Below, piece after piece: positions 54,905-63,944 of a stretch of DNA of 64,000 bases. Numbering within the stretch: the stretch's first letter is position 1; every line of letters starts with the position of its first letter. The notes beneath the pieces were generated by a model. It searched no databases. It had not been told where the DNA came from and was given only the letters and a program-made list of their open reading frames with translations. The stretch is from Methylobacterium gregans (GTDB lineage Bacteria; Pseudomonadota; Alphaproteobacteria; Rhizobiales; Beijerinckiaceae): positions 1 to 64,000 of the forward strand of contig NZ_BPQM01000041.1 in NCBI RefSeq assembly GCF_022179245.1, written 5' to 3'. Both the position numbers and the translations under genes were made by a program.

Positions 54905-55495
54905 TCAGTAGCCGTCGTAGATGCTGCCGCGCGAGAGGCCGAGCCCGACGCCGAGATCCGCGGCGCTCGCGCCCGCGATGCCGAGCGCGTCCGGGATCGA
55001 GCCGACCAGCGGGCCGACCGGACCCGGGCCGAAGCCAGGGCCGTACCCGCCGCCCGACGGCACCCAGCCGGCGCGCGCCGGCGCGACGAGGACGCGGCGG
55101 CTGACAGAGGCGTATTCCGGCGGGATCGTCTCCGGGATCGCCTGGGCGGGGCGCACCAGCACCTGCCGGTGGCGCATGGCGAAGCGCGGCGGGGTGGTGA
55201 CCCAGCAGCCCTCCAGCTCGCCGTAGGGGCCGCGGCGGGTCGTCCAGACCCGGCCGCCGGGGGCCACCATCACCTTCTCGGCGACGGTGTCGTAGACCGG
55301 CGGGACGGTGCGGTAGACCGTGCGCGGCGGGCGCACCAGCACGTTCTCCTGCACGGTCTCGAAGACCGGCGGCGTCGAGACGTAGCGATAGCACGCGGTG
55401 CCGGCGCAGCCTCCGGCCAGGGCCGGGCCTGAGAGCAGGACGGCGCCGGCGAGCGCGGCGATCGTGAGGGATGTACGGGTGACCGGCGCGGTCAT
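54905..55495 (-). CDS. Secreted repeat protein of unknown function
   Basis: A 196-residue exported protein; ATG 55495 starts a signal peptide (SLTIAALAGAVLLSGPALA). The first half of the mature part has at least four copies of a unit like PPVxxTVxExVxVxPP (PPVFETVQENVLVRPP, PPVYDTVAEKVMVAPG, PPEYASVSRRVLVAPA), with aromatic and valine repeats. The second half is Gly/Pro-rich. One early Cys pair (GGCAGTACYR) may form a disulfide. Proteins of this build occur in alphaproteobacterial envelopes; their function is unknown. Confidence 0.72.
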   Translation of the reverse strand: MTAPVTRTSLTIAALAGAVLLSGPALAGGCAGTACYRYVSTPPVFETVQENVLVRPPRTVYRTVPPVYDTVAEKVMVAPGGRVWTTRRGPYGELEGCWVTTPPRFAMRHRQVLVRPAQAIPETIPPEYASVSRRVLVAPARAGWVPSGGGYGPGFGPGPVGPLVGSIPDALGIAGASAADLGVGLGLSRGSIYDGY

Positions 55496-55689
55496 GGGCG
55501 GGCTTCCTCGGACGCTTGGAGAAGGACGGATGCGGCGCTCTCTCAAGGAGCGCTCATCTCGACGTCCAGAAGGCGTCCCGGTTGCCGTTTACGCAAGCTT
55601 AATTGCGACTCACGGTAAAATTAACCCTCGGTCGCGACTGCGGATTTGCACTTACGTAAGTATATCGACCCCATCAAAACCTGTGCACA

Positions 55690-56760
55690 TCAGGTCTGCC
55701 CGGGCTTGAGGGTGTAGAAGATGTGCCGGCCGATCACGTCCATCCGGCGCAGGCGCCGCGACCAGCCGGGCCGGACGTAGTCGGCGTGGTAGTGCGTCGC
55801 GGCGCCGACCTCGGCGAGGTAGGTCCGTCCCTCGATCACAGATTGGGCGATTCGGCTCGCGGTCTGCCACGAGGAAGAATCCGTGATGCGCAGCGACTTG
55901 CCCTCGCAGGCGAAGGAGAACTGGCAGCCCATGTAGCGGTGCCGGTTCTGGTAGACGACGCCGCAGACGTTGGCTGGGTAGAGCCCGCTCTTCACCCGGT
56001 TGAGCACGACCTGCGCCACGGCGGCCTGACCTGCCTCGGACTCGCTGCGCGCCTCGAAATACACCGCCTCGGCGAGGCAGCGCTGCTCCTTGTCGAGCGC
56101 CTCGGGGGCGATGAGATCGGCGTAGCGGGAGCGGGCGGTCTCCGGCGTCACGGGGGCGGCGCGCTCGGAGCGCAGGACCTCCGGCATCAGCAGGCTCGCG
56201 GCGGCGACCTCGACGGGCGTCGCATCGGCGGGCGCCGGCGTGGTCGAGGAGAGCGCGACGGCGCGCGGCACCGGTGGCGTCGAGCCGTCGTGGCGCAGCA
56301 CGTCGCCGGCCGTGATGTCGGCGCTCGCCGCCCCCGTCGAGGCGGCGCTGCCGGCCCCCGTGGTCAGGCCGAGATCGGCCACCGGCACGAAGCCCTGATC
56401 AGGTTCGAGCTCGGGGTTCCACGTGGCGGAGCCCGGCGTCAGCAGGCCGCTGACATTGGCGGTGAGTTCGAGATCGAGCAGCGAGGCCGGGCGCCGGGCG
56501 GCGGCACCGGAACGGTCGAAGGGCGGCAGGGTGGAGTGCCGCAGGGCGCCCAGCGTCACGAGATCGGCCGGAAGGGCGCGGATCAGGTCGCGGTCCGGTC
56601 CCAGGATGCCGGGTCCGCCGGTGCCGGCATCGGCCGTGAAGGAGACCAGAAAGGCGGTGCCGGCGATCCAGGGGGCGACCGCGGCCCCGATCCAGCGCAG
56701 TCCGGTGGGGCGGCGTGCGCCCGCGTTGAATCCACGTCTCGTCATCACGGCGCGAGCCAT
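55690..56760 (-). CDS. Cell wall hydrolase (SleB family)
   Basis: A 356-residue protein with an N-terminal membrane anchor or signal (WIGAAVAPWIAGTAFLVSFT), a long Ala/Pro/Thr-rich linker (about residues 55-225) and a C-terminal hydrolase_2/SleB domain: CLAEAVYFEARSESEAGQAA, VAQVVLNRVKSGLYPANVCG, GCQFSFACEGKSLRI and ATHYHADYVRPGW. The catalytic Glu is in EAVYFEARSE. It cleaves peptidoglycan, probably as a lytic transglycosylase. The gene lies alone between envelope-related genes. Confidence 0.9.
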   Translation of the reverse strand: MARAVMTRRGFNAGARRPTGLRWIGAAVAPWIAGTAFLVSFTADAGTGGPGILGPDRDLIRALPADLVTLGALRHSTLPPFDRSGAAARRPASLLDLELTANVSGLLTPGSATWNPELEPDQGFVPVADLGLTTGAGSAASTGAASADITAGDVLRHDGSTPPVPRAVALSSTTPAPADATPVEVAAASLLMPEVLRSERAAPVTPETARSRYADLIAPEALDKEQRCLAEAVYFEARSESEAGQAAVAQVVLNRVKSGLYPANVCGVVYQNRHRYMGCQFSFACEGKSLRITDSSSWQTASRIAQSVIEGRTYLAEVGAATHYHADYVRPGWSRRLRRMDVIGRHIFYTLKPGQT

Positions 56761-56908
56761 CCGTTACGCCACTGCTGCCGCGCGCACCCGAGCGCCGCCG
56801 GCCCGATGATTTATTCCGCCTCATGGTTTCGAGCGGGTTAAGCGCGGGCTAACCGTCCGCGAATGGGCGGGATGCGGCGCGGGTCGGGCTGTGCCAGAAG
56901 GCCGCCGC

Positions 56909-58120
56909 ATGACCGCTTACGTCTCCTGCGCCCCGCGCGCGCTCTACCCGGCCGACGGCTCGGTCGACCTGCCCGCGGAAATCGCGGCGCTCCGGGCGGC
57001 GGGTGACGGCGCGGAGGTCGTCCGCACCCTCTACCCGTCCTGGCGCTACCATTGGCCGATGCCCGAGACGCTGCACCTGCGCGACGCGCCCGCCCCGCCG
57101 GAGATGCAGACCCGCTTCGCCGGGGAAGGCGTCGGCGCCGCCCCCCCCGCCCTGCTGGTGCGGCTGGAGCGTGCGACGCTGCTCCGTAACGTGCTCTATG
57201 TCGGCGAGGCGGGGAGTCGGCGCGTCGTCTACGAGAGCCACCGTCCGGAGGAGCGGGCGCTGTCCGGCCCCCTCGAACCGGAAGCGGTGCCACAGGACAT
57301 TCTGCCAGCGCCCGGCCCCTGCCTCTATGTCGGCAACCAGGGCTCATTCAATTATGGCCACTGGCTCTGCGAGGACTTGCCGCGACTGGCCGCCATCGAC
57401 GTCCTGAGAACCCGGTACCCGGGCGAGACCATCACCCTGCTGCTGCCGCGCCAGGACTGGCACAACAACCGGATGCGCGAGCGCTCGGTCCGGCTCTGGC
57501 TCGGACGAACCCGCGACGTGACCTTGCGCTTCCTCGACCCGCAGAGCGCCTACCGGTTCCCCCAGCTGCACTGGGTGACGCCGATCCGCCATGCGGCGCT
57601 CGCGAAGTCGCCGGAGGCGCTGGCCCATCTCGATGCAGTGCTGCGGCGGCAGGTGGGACGCTTGCGGCCGGCCGCTCTGGCGCCGCTTCTCGCCGCGCGC
57701 CTGCGCGGACGAGGCCGCCTGCGCCTGTTCGTCGACCGCAACCGGCTGCGCCAGCGCAAGCTTCTGAACCGGGACGCGGCTCTCGACGTGCTGCGGGCCC
57801 GCGGCTTCGCGGTCGTCGATACGGAGCGCCTGGAGGTGGCCGACCAGGTCGCGCTGTTCGCCGCAGCCGAGGCGGTGGTCGGCATCAAGGGCGCGGGCCT
57901 CGTCAACACGGTTTTTTGCCCGCCCGGCACGCCGGTGCTGCACCTCGCGCCCGAGACCTTCCAAGACCCCTATTACCGCGACATCGCGGCGGCCCGGGGC
58001 CAGCCCTACCACGCGCTCTACGGGGCGGCGGCACCCGGCGAGCGGCGGGATCACCTGCGCGACTTCACGATCGCGCCGGACGACCTCGCGTCCGTGCTCG
58101 ATCGGATCGGGCTGAATTAG
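56909..58120 (+). CDS. GT61/DUF563 family glycosyltransferase
   Basis: A 403-residue protein from ATG 56909 with AGAAGG 6 bases upstream (GTG 56891 would add 6). The DUF563 signature is complete: YVGNQGSFNYGHWLCEDLPR near residue 145, DRNRLRQRKLLN, VDTERLEVADQVALFAAAEA, and VGIKGAGLVNTVFCPPGTPV then LHLAPETF. GT61 enzymes transfer xylose or GlcNAc-type sugars; in bacteria they often act in capsule, exopolysaccharide or lipopolysaccharide synthesis. Followed by a repeat and the FkbH-like gene. Confidence 0.85.
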   Translation: MTAYVSCAPRALYPADGSVDLPAEIAALRAAGDGAEVVRTLYPSWRYHWPMPETLHLRDAPAPPEMQTRFAGEGVGAAPPALLVRLERATLLRNVLYVGEAGSRRVVYESHRPEERALSGPLEPEAVPQDILPAPGPCLYVGNQGSFNYGHWLCEDLPRLAAIDVLRTRYPGETITLLLPRQDWHNNRMRERSVRLWLGRTRDVTLRFLDPQSAYRFPQLHWVTPIRHAALAKSPEALAHLDAVLRRQVGRLRPAALAPLLAARLRGRGRLRLFVDRNRLRQRKLLNRDAALDVLRARGFAVVDTERLEVADQVALFAAAEAVVGIKGAGLVNTVFCPPGTPVLHLAPETFQDPYYRDIAAARGQPYHALYGAAAPGERRDHLRDFTIAPDDLASVLDRIGLN

Positions 58121-59220
58121 TGCTCGTCGCCGAAGGGGATACCGGTTCGGCGCGAGAGCGCGCGAAAACAAGAGCCTAGAACCCCGCCCGAGCAACGCGA
58201 TCGGACAGGGTTCTGGATCGGCAACCCCATCAATGGCCGGCTATCCGCACCAATGCCGACACGGCTCAGGAAAGGTCGGATTGAATTTTATAACAGGCCG
58301 CTGGATGCGTCGATGATCTGCACCGCGGCGGATCCGGAAGCTGTCGTGGTCCTGTGAGTGTACCAGCTCTACAGGGATGCAGTCCCGCCGAAATGCTCCG
58401 GTCGACGCGCGGAGGTGGCGCTCGCGTTACCCGGATGGCCATGAGCGTACCCGCGGATCGAAAATGAACGTGGCGCTTGATACGATCGGCTACTTCTCTC
58501 GCTTCGTGTCACACCCGCCGAAACCGATGATCGCGCCGTCTTTCCCAAGCCGACTGATTGCGCGCAAAGAACGGCCGGCGAAAGCCTAACTCCCGGCAGT
58601 ATCGATCAAGGCCTCACCGGCGAACGCGGTGCGGATCGAGACATGAACCCATGACACTTCCTTGCCTTCAGCGTCCCACACCGACGCACCCCGGCCGCAT
58701 TCACAGAAGCTCTCGGCTGAGCTTTGAAACTATGACCGCAGACTTCAGTAAATCATCCGATACATAGCCAAAGTGAATGCACGAAAACAATCTACCAAAA
58801 ACTCTTAGGGATACTAACTTTTTCTTCTTCAGTTATTTATAGATCAAGCGTATATAATGACGGTCCGAAATTTTATTGATTGTCCGTCCGTCTAGGTTGG
58901 TGATGCAAAAATACACCAGACAGAGAAACCGAAAATCGATATGCTGACATCGCCGCTCCGATCTCCCCGCACCAAGGTTTGAGATCGATGGAATACGCAC
59001 GCCTCGGTTCTCGTTCGCATTGAAATCCTTATACATAATGAAATCAGTGATTTCAGACCGAAAATTTGCAGCTAAATCTGTTGGACTACAATTGCCGCCC
59101 TCTGAGGGCGGGAGCTGGAGAACGCATTTGCGCCAGTGCGCACGGTGTCTGCGCAACCTATTGCTCGGGCGTGAGGCCTCAGGAACGGAGGCTCTCAGCT
59201 CGGATCGGCGCATCGAGCCG
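58121..59220. other. Gene-poor, partly AT-rich 1.1 kb stretch
   Basis: No convincing gene on either strand. The first 600 bases have mixed composition with no recognisable protein. From about 58740 to 59090 AT content rises sharply compared with the rest of the window (runs such as TTTTTCTTCTTC and TTATTTATAG). A hairpin CCGCCCTC-T-GAGGGCGG lies at 59095-59111. The AT-rich part is a likely promoter and a sign of acquired sequence; no transposase remnant was found. Confidence 0.6.
58123..58220. repeat. Dispersed intergenic repeat immediately after the GT61 gene
   Basis: The hairpin CTCG-t-CGCCGAA (58123-58134), 11-base loop, TTCGGCG-CGAG (58146-58156) is followed by AAAACAAGAGCCTAGAACCC and, further on, GGGTTCT. 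The CGCCGAA...TACCGGTTCGGCG plus ACAA...CTAGA arrangement resembles a family of short intergenic repeats that I recall from many Hyphomicrobiales genomes. It starts two bases after the stop codon and could double as a terminator. Confidence 0.5.
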
Positions 59221-61335
59221 ATGGATTTCGCCGAAACGTGGTACCTTGAGACCTATCCGGATGTCGCCGCAGCGATCGCGGCCGGCCACATATCCGGGGC
59301 GCGTGAGCATTACGCCTATTTCGGCCATGCCGAGGGTCGCCTTACGGGACCGGTGGTCGAAGCATCCGCCCCCGAAATTCCCGCCTCCCCCGCCGAGTCC
59401 GCTCCGCCCGCTGAAACCTCCCCCCCGGGGGAGGCAGAGGCATTGCCGGCCCTGGAGAGTCCGGACACCGGCGCACAGGAGCAGGTATACGCTGAAGATC
59501 CGTGGGGCCTCGCAGAGGTCCGCCCCTCTCATATCGGCCTCGGCTATCTCACACCAACCGATCTGAGACGGACGCGGACGCGCCTCCGCCGAACGATGGT
59601 CATCGGGACTTGCAGTGCTGCCGCTTGGCTGGACTGCCCCGATCTCGACGCCGAGCATGAGCCGGATTTCTACAATTCGGCAGGTTGGGCGCCGCCGCCG
59701 AAGGAGATGCCGCATCCGCCGTCCGAGTACGATTTCATGGCCGTCGTGCTCACGCTCCGAGCCGTGCTGCCGGACGATGCGCTCTGGAAACTCGGCTACG
59801 ACGACCTCGCCGGACACCGCAAAGCGCTGGAGGAATGCTGCGAACGGATCGATCGCGCGGTCGAGAACCTGCTGCACTGGAACCGTCGCTACGGTATCCC
59901 GGCCTTCGTAGCGAATTTCTTTACCCCTCAGCACGGCGCGATCGGAAATCTTCTGCCGCGCTATGATCTACGCAACGTTGCATTCTTCATTGAGGAGACC
60001 AATCGTTACCTAGAACGGAGTGTCCGGCGCTTCTCGAATGCCTACATCTTAGACATGGATCGCATTGCAGCATCCTATGGCCGTCGGCGCATGCAAGACG
60101 ACGGGTACTTGCTGACGAGTCACGGCTCCAACCAGTGGGAACTGCCGATCGACGAACGGATCGAACCGATGGGACCGCTCTCTGCCCATTTCGATTTCAT
60201 GTCTCAGCGGGAATTCATCAGTGCGCTCTGGGCTGAGATGGTCAGCTTGCACCGAACTTTGACGAAGGTCGACGCGGTCAAGCTCGTCGTGATCGATCTC
60301 GACGACACGCTCTGGCGGGGTGTGAGCGGCGACATCGCCGACGTCGGTATTCATATGTACGAAGGATGGCCGACCGGCGTCGTCGAGGCGCTGATGTACC
60401 TGAAGAAGCGCGGCATCATGCTGGCGATCATCAGCAAGAACGATGAGAGCCACATCCGTGAGATCTGGCCGTCGATCACCGACAATCGCATAACGTTGAA
60501 TGATTTCGCCGCCATCCGCATAAACTGGCGATCGAAACCGGAGAATATGACCGAGATCCTGAACGTCGTGAACGTTCTGCCGAGCAGCGTCGTGTTCTTG
60601 GACGACAATCCGGTGGAGCGCTCCGCAATGCAGCAGGCCTATCCGGAGATGCGGATTCTTGGCCGGCATCCATGGTACTTCCGCCGTATCCTGCTCTGGT
60701 CAGCCGAGACACAGGTCGACGTGATCACGACGGAGTCAGGCTCACGAACCGAGATGATGCGGGCGCAATTCGAGCGCGAGGGCCAACGCAAGCGGCTGAG
60801 CCGAGCCGAGTTCCTGACCACGCTGTCTTTGGAAGTCGAGCTATACGAGGTCTACCGAGGCGATCCGCGCTGGGATCGCGCCTTCGAACTCCTCAACAAG
60901 ACGAACCAATTCAACACAACGGGCGTGCGCTGGACCGCAGAAGCCATGCGGACGCGCCTGGAGGCGGGGATGCGCGCATTCGCGTTCGATGTCCGCGACA
61001 GGTTCACCAACTACGGGCTGGTGGGCGTCAGCCTCGTCGACGGCGCGGAAATACTGCAGATGGTAATGAGTTGCCGGGTGAACGGACTCGACGTGGAACT
61101 CGCGGCTCTGAGCCGGCTCACGACACTCCTGCGCGCGGCCGGAGCGAGGGAAATCTCGGCCGCACTCGTTGAGACGAAGCTCAACCTGCTATGCCGAGAT
61201 CTCTGGTCGCGCTGCGGCTTCCGCGATGATGGCGGCCTGTGGCGCCTCGGAGTGGGAGAAGCGCCTCCGGAGCCGGAGTTCATCACGATCCGCACGGATC
61301 CGAGGCAAAGACCGGATCGATCCGGCCGAGCTTGA
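59221..61335 (+). CDS. FkbH-like HAD-IIIC phosphatase/transferase multidomain protein
   Basis: A 704-residue protein from ATG 59221; an in-frame TTG at 59020 would add 67 non-conserved residues. Residues 1-40 form a short module (FAETWYLETYPDVAAAIAAG, then HYAYFGHAEGR) seen at the ends of surface-glycan and calcium-binding proteins. A Pro/Glu-rich linker follows (about 45-95). Residues about 120-330 look like the SGNH-type N-terminal part of FkbH proteins (MVIGTCSAAAWLDCP; GSNQWELPIDER). The HAD nucleophile motif is IDLDDTLWRG (Asp359, Asp361, Thr363), then KNDESHIREIW and VFLDDNPVER. The C-terminal third is GNAT-like (LNKTNQFNTTGVRWT, NYGLVGVSLVDG). FkbH enzymes load glyceryl groups on carrier proteins or modify glycan precursors; no carrier protein gene is present. 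Confidence 0.82.
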   Translation: MDFAETWYLETYPDVAAAIAAGHISGAREHYAYFGHAEGRLTGPVVEASAPEIPASPAESAPPAETSPPGEAEALPALESPDTGAQEQVYAEDPWGLAEVRPSHIGLGYLTPTDLRRTRTRLRRTMVIGTCSAAAWLDCPDLDAEHEPDFYNSAGWAPPPKEMPHPPSEYDFMAVVLTLRAVLPDDALWKLGYDDLAGHRKALEECCERIDRAVENLLHWNRRYGIPAFVANFFTPQHGAIGNLLPRYDLRNVAFFIEETNRYLERSVRRFSNAYILDMDRIAASYGRRRMQDDGYLLTSHGSNQWELPIDERIEPMGPLSAHFDFMSQREFISALWAEMVSLHRTLTKVDAVKLVVIDLDDTLWRGVSGDIADVGIHMYEGWPTGVVEALMYLKKRGIMLAIISKNDESHIREIWPSITDNRITLNDFAAIRINWRSKPENMTEILNVVNVLPSSVVFLDDNPVERSAMQQAYPEMRILGRHPWYFRRILLWSAETQVDVITTESGSRTEMMRAQFEREGQRKRLSRAEFLTTLSLEVELYEVYRGDPRWDRAFELLNKTNQFNTTGVRWTAEAMRTRLEAGMRAFAFDVRDRFTNYGLVGVSLVDGAEILQMVMSCRVNGLDVELAALSRLTTLLRAAGAREISAALVETKLNLLCRDLWSRCGFRDDGGLWRLGVGEAPPEPEFITIRTDPRQRPDRSGRA

Positions 61336-61454
61336 GTCCGAGCTCCTTAATCTGGGTGCCCTCGTCCGAAGAGGATGCGAATTCGGCACCCGAGCGGATG
61401 TCAGAGCAAGGCGTGTGGGCGACCGTCCCGTTGCACGGCGGACGGGAAACGGCT

Positions 61455-61991
61455 CTAGGCCGCCCGCACGGTCTCGATGTCGAGGGTCGGGCCCTGCGGC
61501 GTCATCCGGGGCCGCGAGACGATGCGATCCTCGGGGCCGAGCACGCCGAGCGCCACGTCGCGGTCGGGCAGCACCACGGTGGTGCTCTTGTTCACGTGGA
61601 CCAGCACGGTCCGCCCCTTCGGGATCGAAGCCGCGGCCCAGCGCTTGAGCTGGCCGTAATAGGGCTCGCGCCGCCACGCGTTGGCCTGCCCCGGATCGAC
61701 CTGCACGTTCATGTTGCGGGTGACGGGATCGAGGCCGAGCACCATCTTGGCGCGATCCGGTTTCCACTCGGGCCCGAGCCAGCTCTCCGTCATCCAGAGG
61801 CAGTGGAAGTTGCGGCAATGGTCCGGCCGGGTCGCGTGGATCCTGCAGCCCTGGCCCGCCCGCGTGTGCCGGCACCATTGCCCGGCGAGGCTTTCGACCG
61901 CCGGCACGTCGTAGACCTTGCAGCAGAGGGTGCAGGCGCCGCAGGCGCGGCCGGGCGCCGGGGCGGCGACGATCTGGGCCGGGTCGAGCAT
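61455..61991 (-). CDS. YkgJ family CxxCxxCC zinc/iron-chelating protein
   Basis: A 178-residue cytoplasmic protein. The metal cluster is CGACTLCCKVYDVP near residue 17; downstream ligands are QWCRHTRAGQGCRIHATRP and DHCRNFHCLWM. The family is annotated as zinc- or iron-chelating; its role is unproven. The C-terminal half has VLVHVNKSTTVVLPDRDVAL. It converges on the FkbH-like gene and diverges from the aminotransferase gene (120 bp between starts). Confidence 0.87.
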   Translation of the reverse strand: MLDPAQIVAAPAPGRACGACTLCCKVYDVPAVESLAGQWCRHTRAGQGCRIHATRPDHCRNFHCLWMTESWLGPEWKPDRAKMVLGLDPVTRNMNVQVDPGQANAWRREPYYGQLKRWAAASIPKGRTVLVHVNKSTTVVLPDRDVALGVLGPEDRIVSRPRMTPQGPTLDIETVRAA

Positions 61992-62111
61992 TCTCGCGAT
62001 CCATGCGCCGGGCCGCGATCCGCCCGGTCTCTCATGGGGTTACTGCCTTCGCATCGGGCCGGTAGTGTGGCGGCGCCACGCCACCCGACAAAACGCCCGA
62101 GACGGACCGCC

Positions 62112-63494
62112 ATGCTGTCGAACCTCGCGACCCGCGACGTCGAGACCTTGATCCACCCCTACACCAACCTCGACGCGCACCGCGCGAAGGGGCCGCTGGT
62201 GCTGGAGCGCGGCGCGGGCGTCTACGTCTACGACACGGAGGGCCGCCCCTACATCGAGGGTATGGCCGGGCTCTGGTGCACGGCCCTCGGCTACTCGAAC
62301 GCGGAACTCGTCGACGCGGCCAGCGCCCAGATGAGCCGCCTGCCCTTCACGCACCTGTTCTCCGGCCGCAGCCACGATCCGGCGATCGAGCTGGCCGAGG
62401 TGCTGAAGGAGTTGATGCCGATCCCGACCTCGAAGGTGTTCTTCACCTCCTCGGGCTCGGAGGCGAACGACACCCAGGTCAAGCTGGCGTGGTACTACAA
62501 CAACGCCCTCGGCCGCCCGCGGAAAAAGAAGATCATCGGCCGGCAGCGCGGCTATCACGGCGTCACGGTCGCGACCGCCTCGCTCACCGGGCTTCAGGCC
62601 AACCACGCCGATTGGGACCTGCCCCTGCCGGGTTTCCTCCACACGGCCTGCCCGCACCATTACCGCTTCGCGGAACCCGGCGAGAGCGAGGAAGCCTTCT
62701 CCACGCGCCTGGCCGCCGAGTTGGAAGAGCTGATCCTGCGCGAGGATCCCGAAACAGTCGCGGCCTTCATCGCCGAGCCCGTGATGGGCGCGGGCGGCGC
62801 CATCGTGCCGCCGCGGGGCTACTTCCCGGCGATCCAGGCTGTGCTCGCCCGCTACGACGTGCGCTTCATCGCCGACGAGGTGATCTGCGGCTTCGGGCGG
62901 CTCGGCACGTGGTTCGGCTCGGAGGCGCTCGGGATGGCGCCCCAGACGCTCTCCTTCGCCAAGGCCGTGACCTCGGGCTACGTGCCGCTGGGCGGGATCA
63001 CCGTGGACGAGCCGCTCTACGCGGCGATGGTGGACCAGAGCGCGAAGCTCGGCACCTTCGGGCACGGCACGACCTATTCGGGCCATCCGGTCGCCTGCGC
63101 GGTGGCGCTGAAGGCGATCGAGATATACCGGCGCGACCGGATCGTGGAGGGCGCGGCTGAGAAGGCGCCGCACTTCCAGGCCCGACTCGCGGGCCTCGCG
63201 GAGCACGACATCGTCGGCGAGGCCCGAGGCATCGGGCTGATCGGCGGGCTGGAGATCGTCGCCCACAAGCGCAGCAGGGCGCAGTACGACCCGAAGGCGG
63301 GCGTAGCCGCCCGCTGCGTCGCCTTCGCGCAGGACGAGGGGCTGATCGTGCGCTTCCTCACGGGCGACCGGATCGCGGTCTGCCCGCCGCTGATCATCAC
63401 CCCGGACGAGATCGACGTCCTGTTCGACCGCCTGACCCGGGCCCTCGACCGCACCCGGGACTGGATCCGGGCCGAGGGCCTCGGCGCGGCCTGA
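62112..63494 (+). CDS. Class III PLP-dependent aminotransferase (omega-transaminase type)
   Basis: A 460-residue enzyme. Marks: GPLVLERGAGVYVYDTEGRP, IEGMAGLWCTALGY, FFTSSGSEANDTQVKLAWYY, GRQRGYHGVTVATASLTGL, FIAEPVMGAGGAIVPPRGYF, and FIADEVICGFGRLGTWFG with Asp contacting PLP. The Schiff-base Lys is near 284 (LSFAKAVTSGYVPLG), followed by GTFGHGTTYSGHPVACAVAL. The pattern fits omega-amino acid:pyruvate or putrescine/diamine-pyruvate transaminases; the amino donor cannot be read. ATG 62112. Confidence 0.92.
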   Translation: MLSNLATRDVETLIHPYTNLDAHRAKGPLVLERGAGVYVYDTEGRPYIEGMAGLWCTALGYSNAELVDAASAQMSRLPFTHLFSGRSHDPAIELAEVLKELMPIPTSKVFFTSSGSEANDTQVKLAWYYNNALGRPRKKKIIGRQRGYHGVTVATASLTGLQANHADWDLPLPGFLHTACPHHYRFAEPGESEEAFSTRLAAELEELILREDPETVAAFIAEPVMGAGGAIVPPRGYFPAIQAVLARYDVRFIADEVICGFGRLGTWFGSEALGMAPQTLSFAKAVTSGYVPLGGITVDEPLYAAMVDQSAKLGTFGHGTTYSGHPVACAVALKAIEIYRRDRIVEGAAEKAPHFQARLAGLAEHDIVGEARGIGLIGGLEIVAHKRSRAQYDPKAGVAARCVAFAQDEGLIVRFLTGDRIAVCPPLIITPDEIDVLFDRLTRALDRTRDWIRAEGLGAA

Positions 63495-63731
63495 GCGTGC
63501 CTCGGGGCCTGCCTGAGTCCTTCGTGCAACGCCCGCGTCGCCGGAGGTAGTGCCGAAAGTCAGTATCACGTCGCACCGGGCGAGCCTTAAGCAAGCGTTC
63601 AGCTCGATTGGCCTTGTATCGGTTCGTCCGCCCAACCCGGCGGGCGCCCCGAGGAAGCCCCGAGGCCGCCGAACCCGGCGGCGACGGGCGAGGCGGCCGA
63701 GCACCGGCCCCGTCGCACAGGAACCCCTCCC

Positions 63732-63944
63732 ATGTACGCCCCCAGCGAGACCCAGGTCAGCGCCTCCGAGAGCGAGCGTCGCCAGATGGACCAGGGCGAG
63801 TCGCTCTACGGTTTCCGCCCCCTCGCGCTGCCGGCGCTCGCCGCCGCAGCTCGCCCCAAGAAGCGGGAAGCCCGGCCCACCGTACCGGCAACCGGGCGGC
63901 AGGGCATCCTCAGCCTCGTCCACGAGGACGAGCCCCTCGCCTGA
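63732..63944 (+). CDS. Small hypothetical protein
   Basis: A 70-residue protein that I do not recognise, from ATG 63732 with AGGA about 9 bases upstream. It is hydrophilic, with acidic ends (SESERRQMDQGESLYGF; LVHEDEPLA) and a basic centre (ARPKKREARP); no signal peptide or membrane segment. The 237-base gap before it contains no gene. Codon use fits the genome, but the gene is only moderately supported. Confidence 0.5.
   Translation: MYAPSETQVSASESERRQMDQGESLYGFRPLALPALAAAARPKKREARPTVPATGRQGILSLVHEDEPLA

Noticed and set aside
58377-58767. Short plus-strand frames in the gene-poor stretch as small genes or transposase remnants.
   Set aside because: No conserved motif, no signal or DDE/HTH pattern, and no flanking inverted repeats.
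58833-59213. Minus-strand frame of 126 codons in the AT-rich stretch.
   Set aside because: Not recognisable, no good ribosome site, composition like non-coding sequence; it overlaps the upstream region of the FkbH-like gene.
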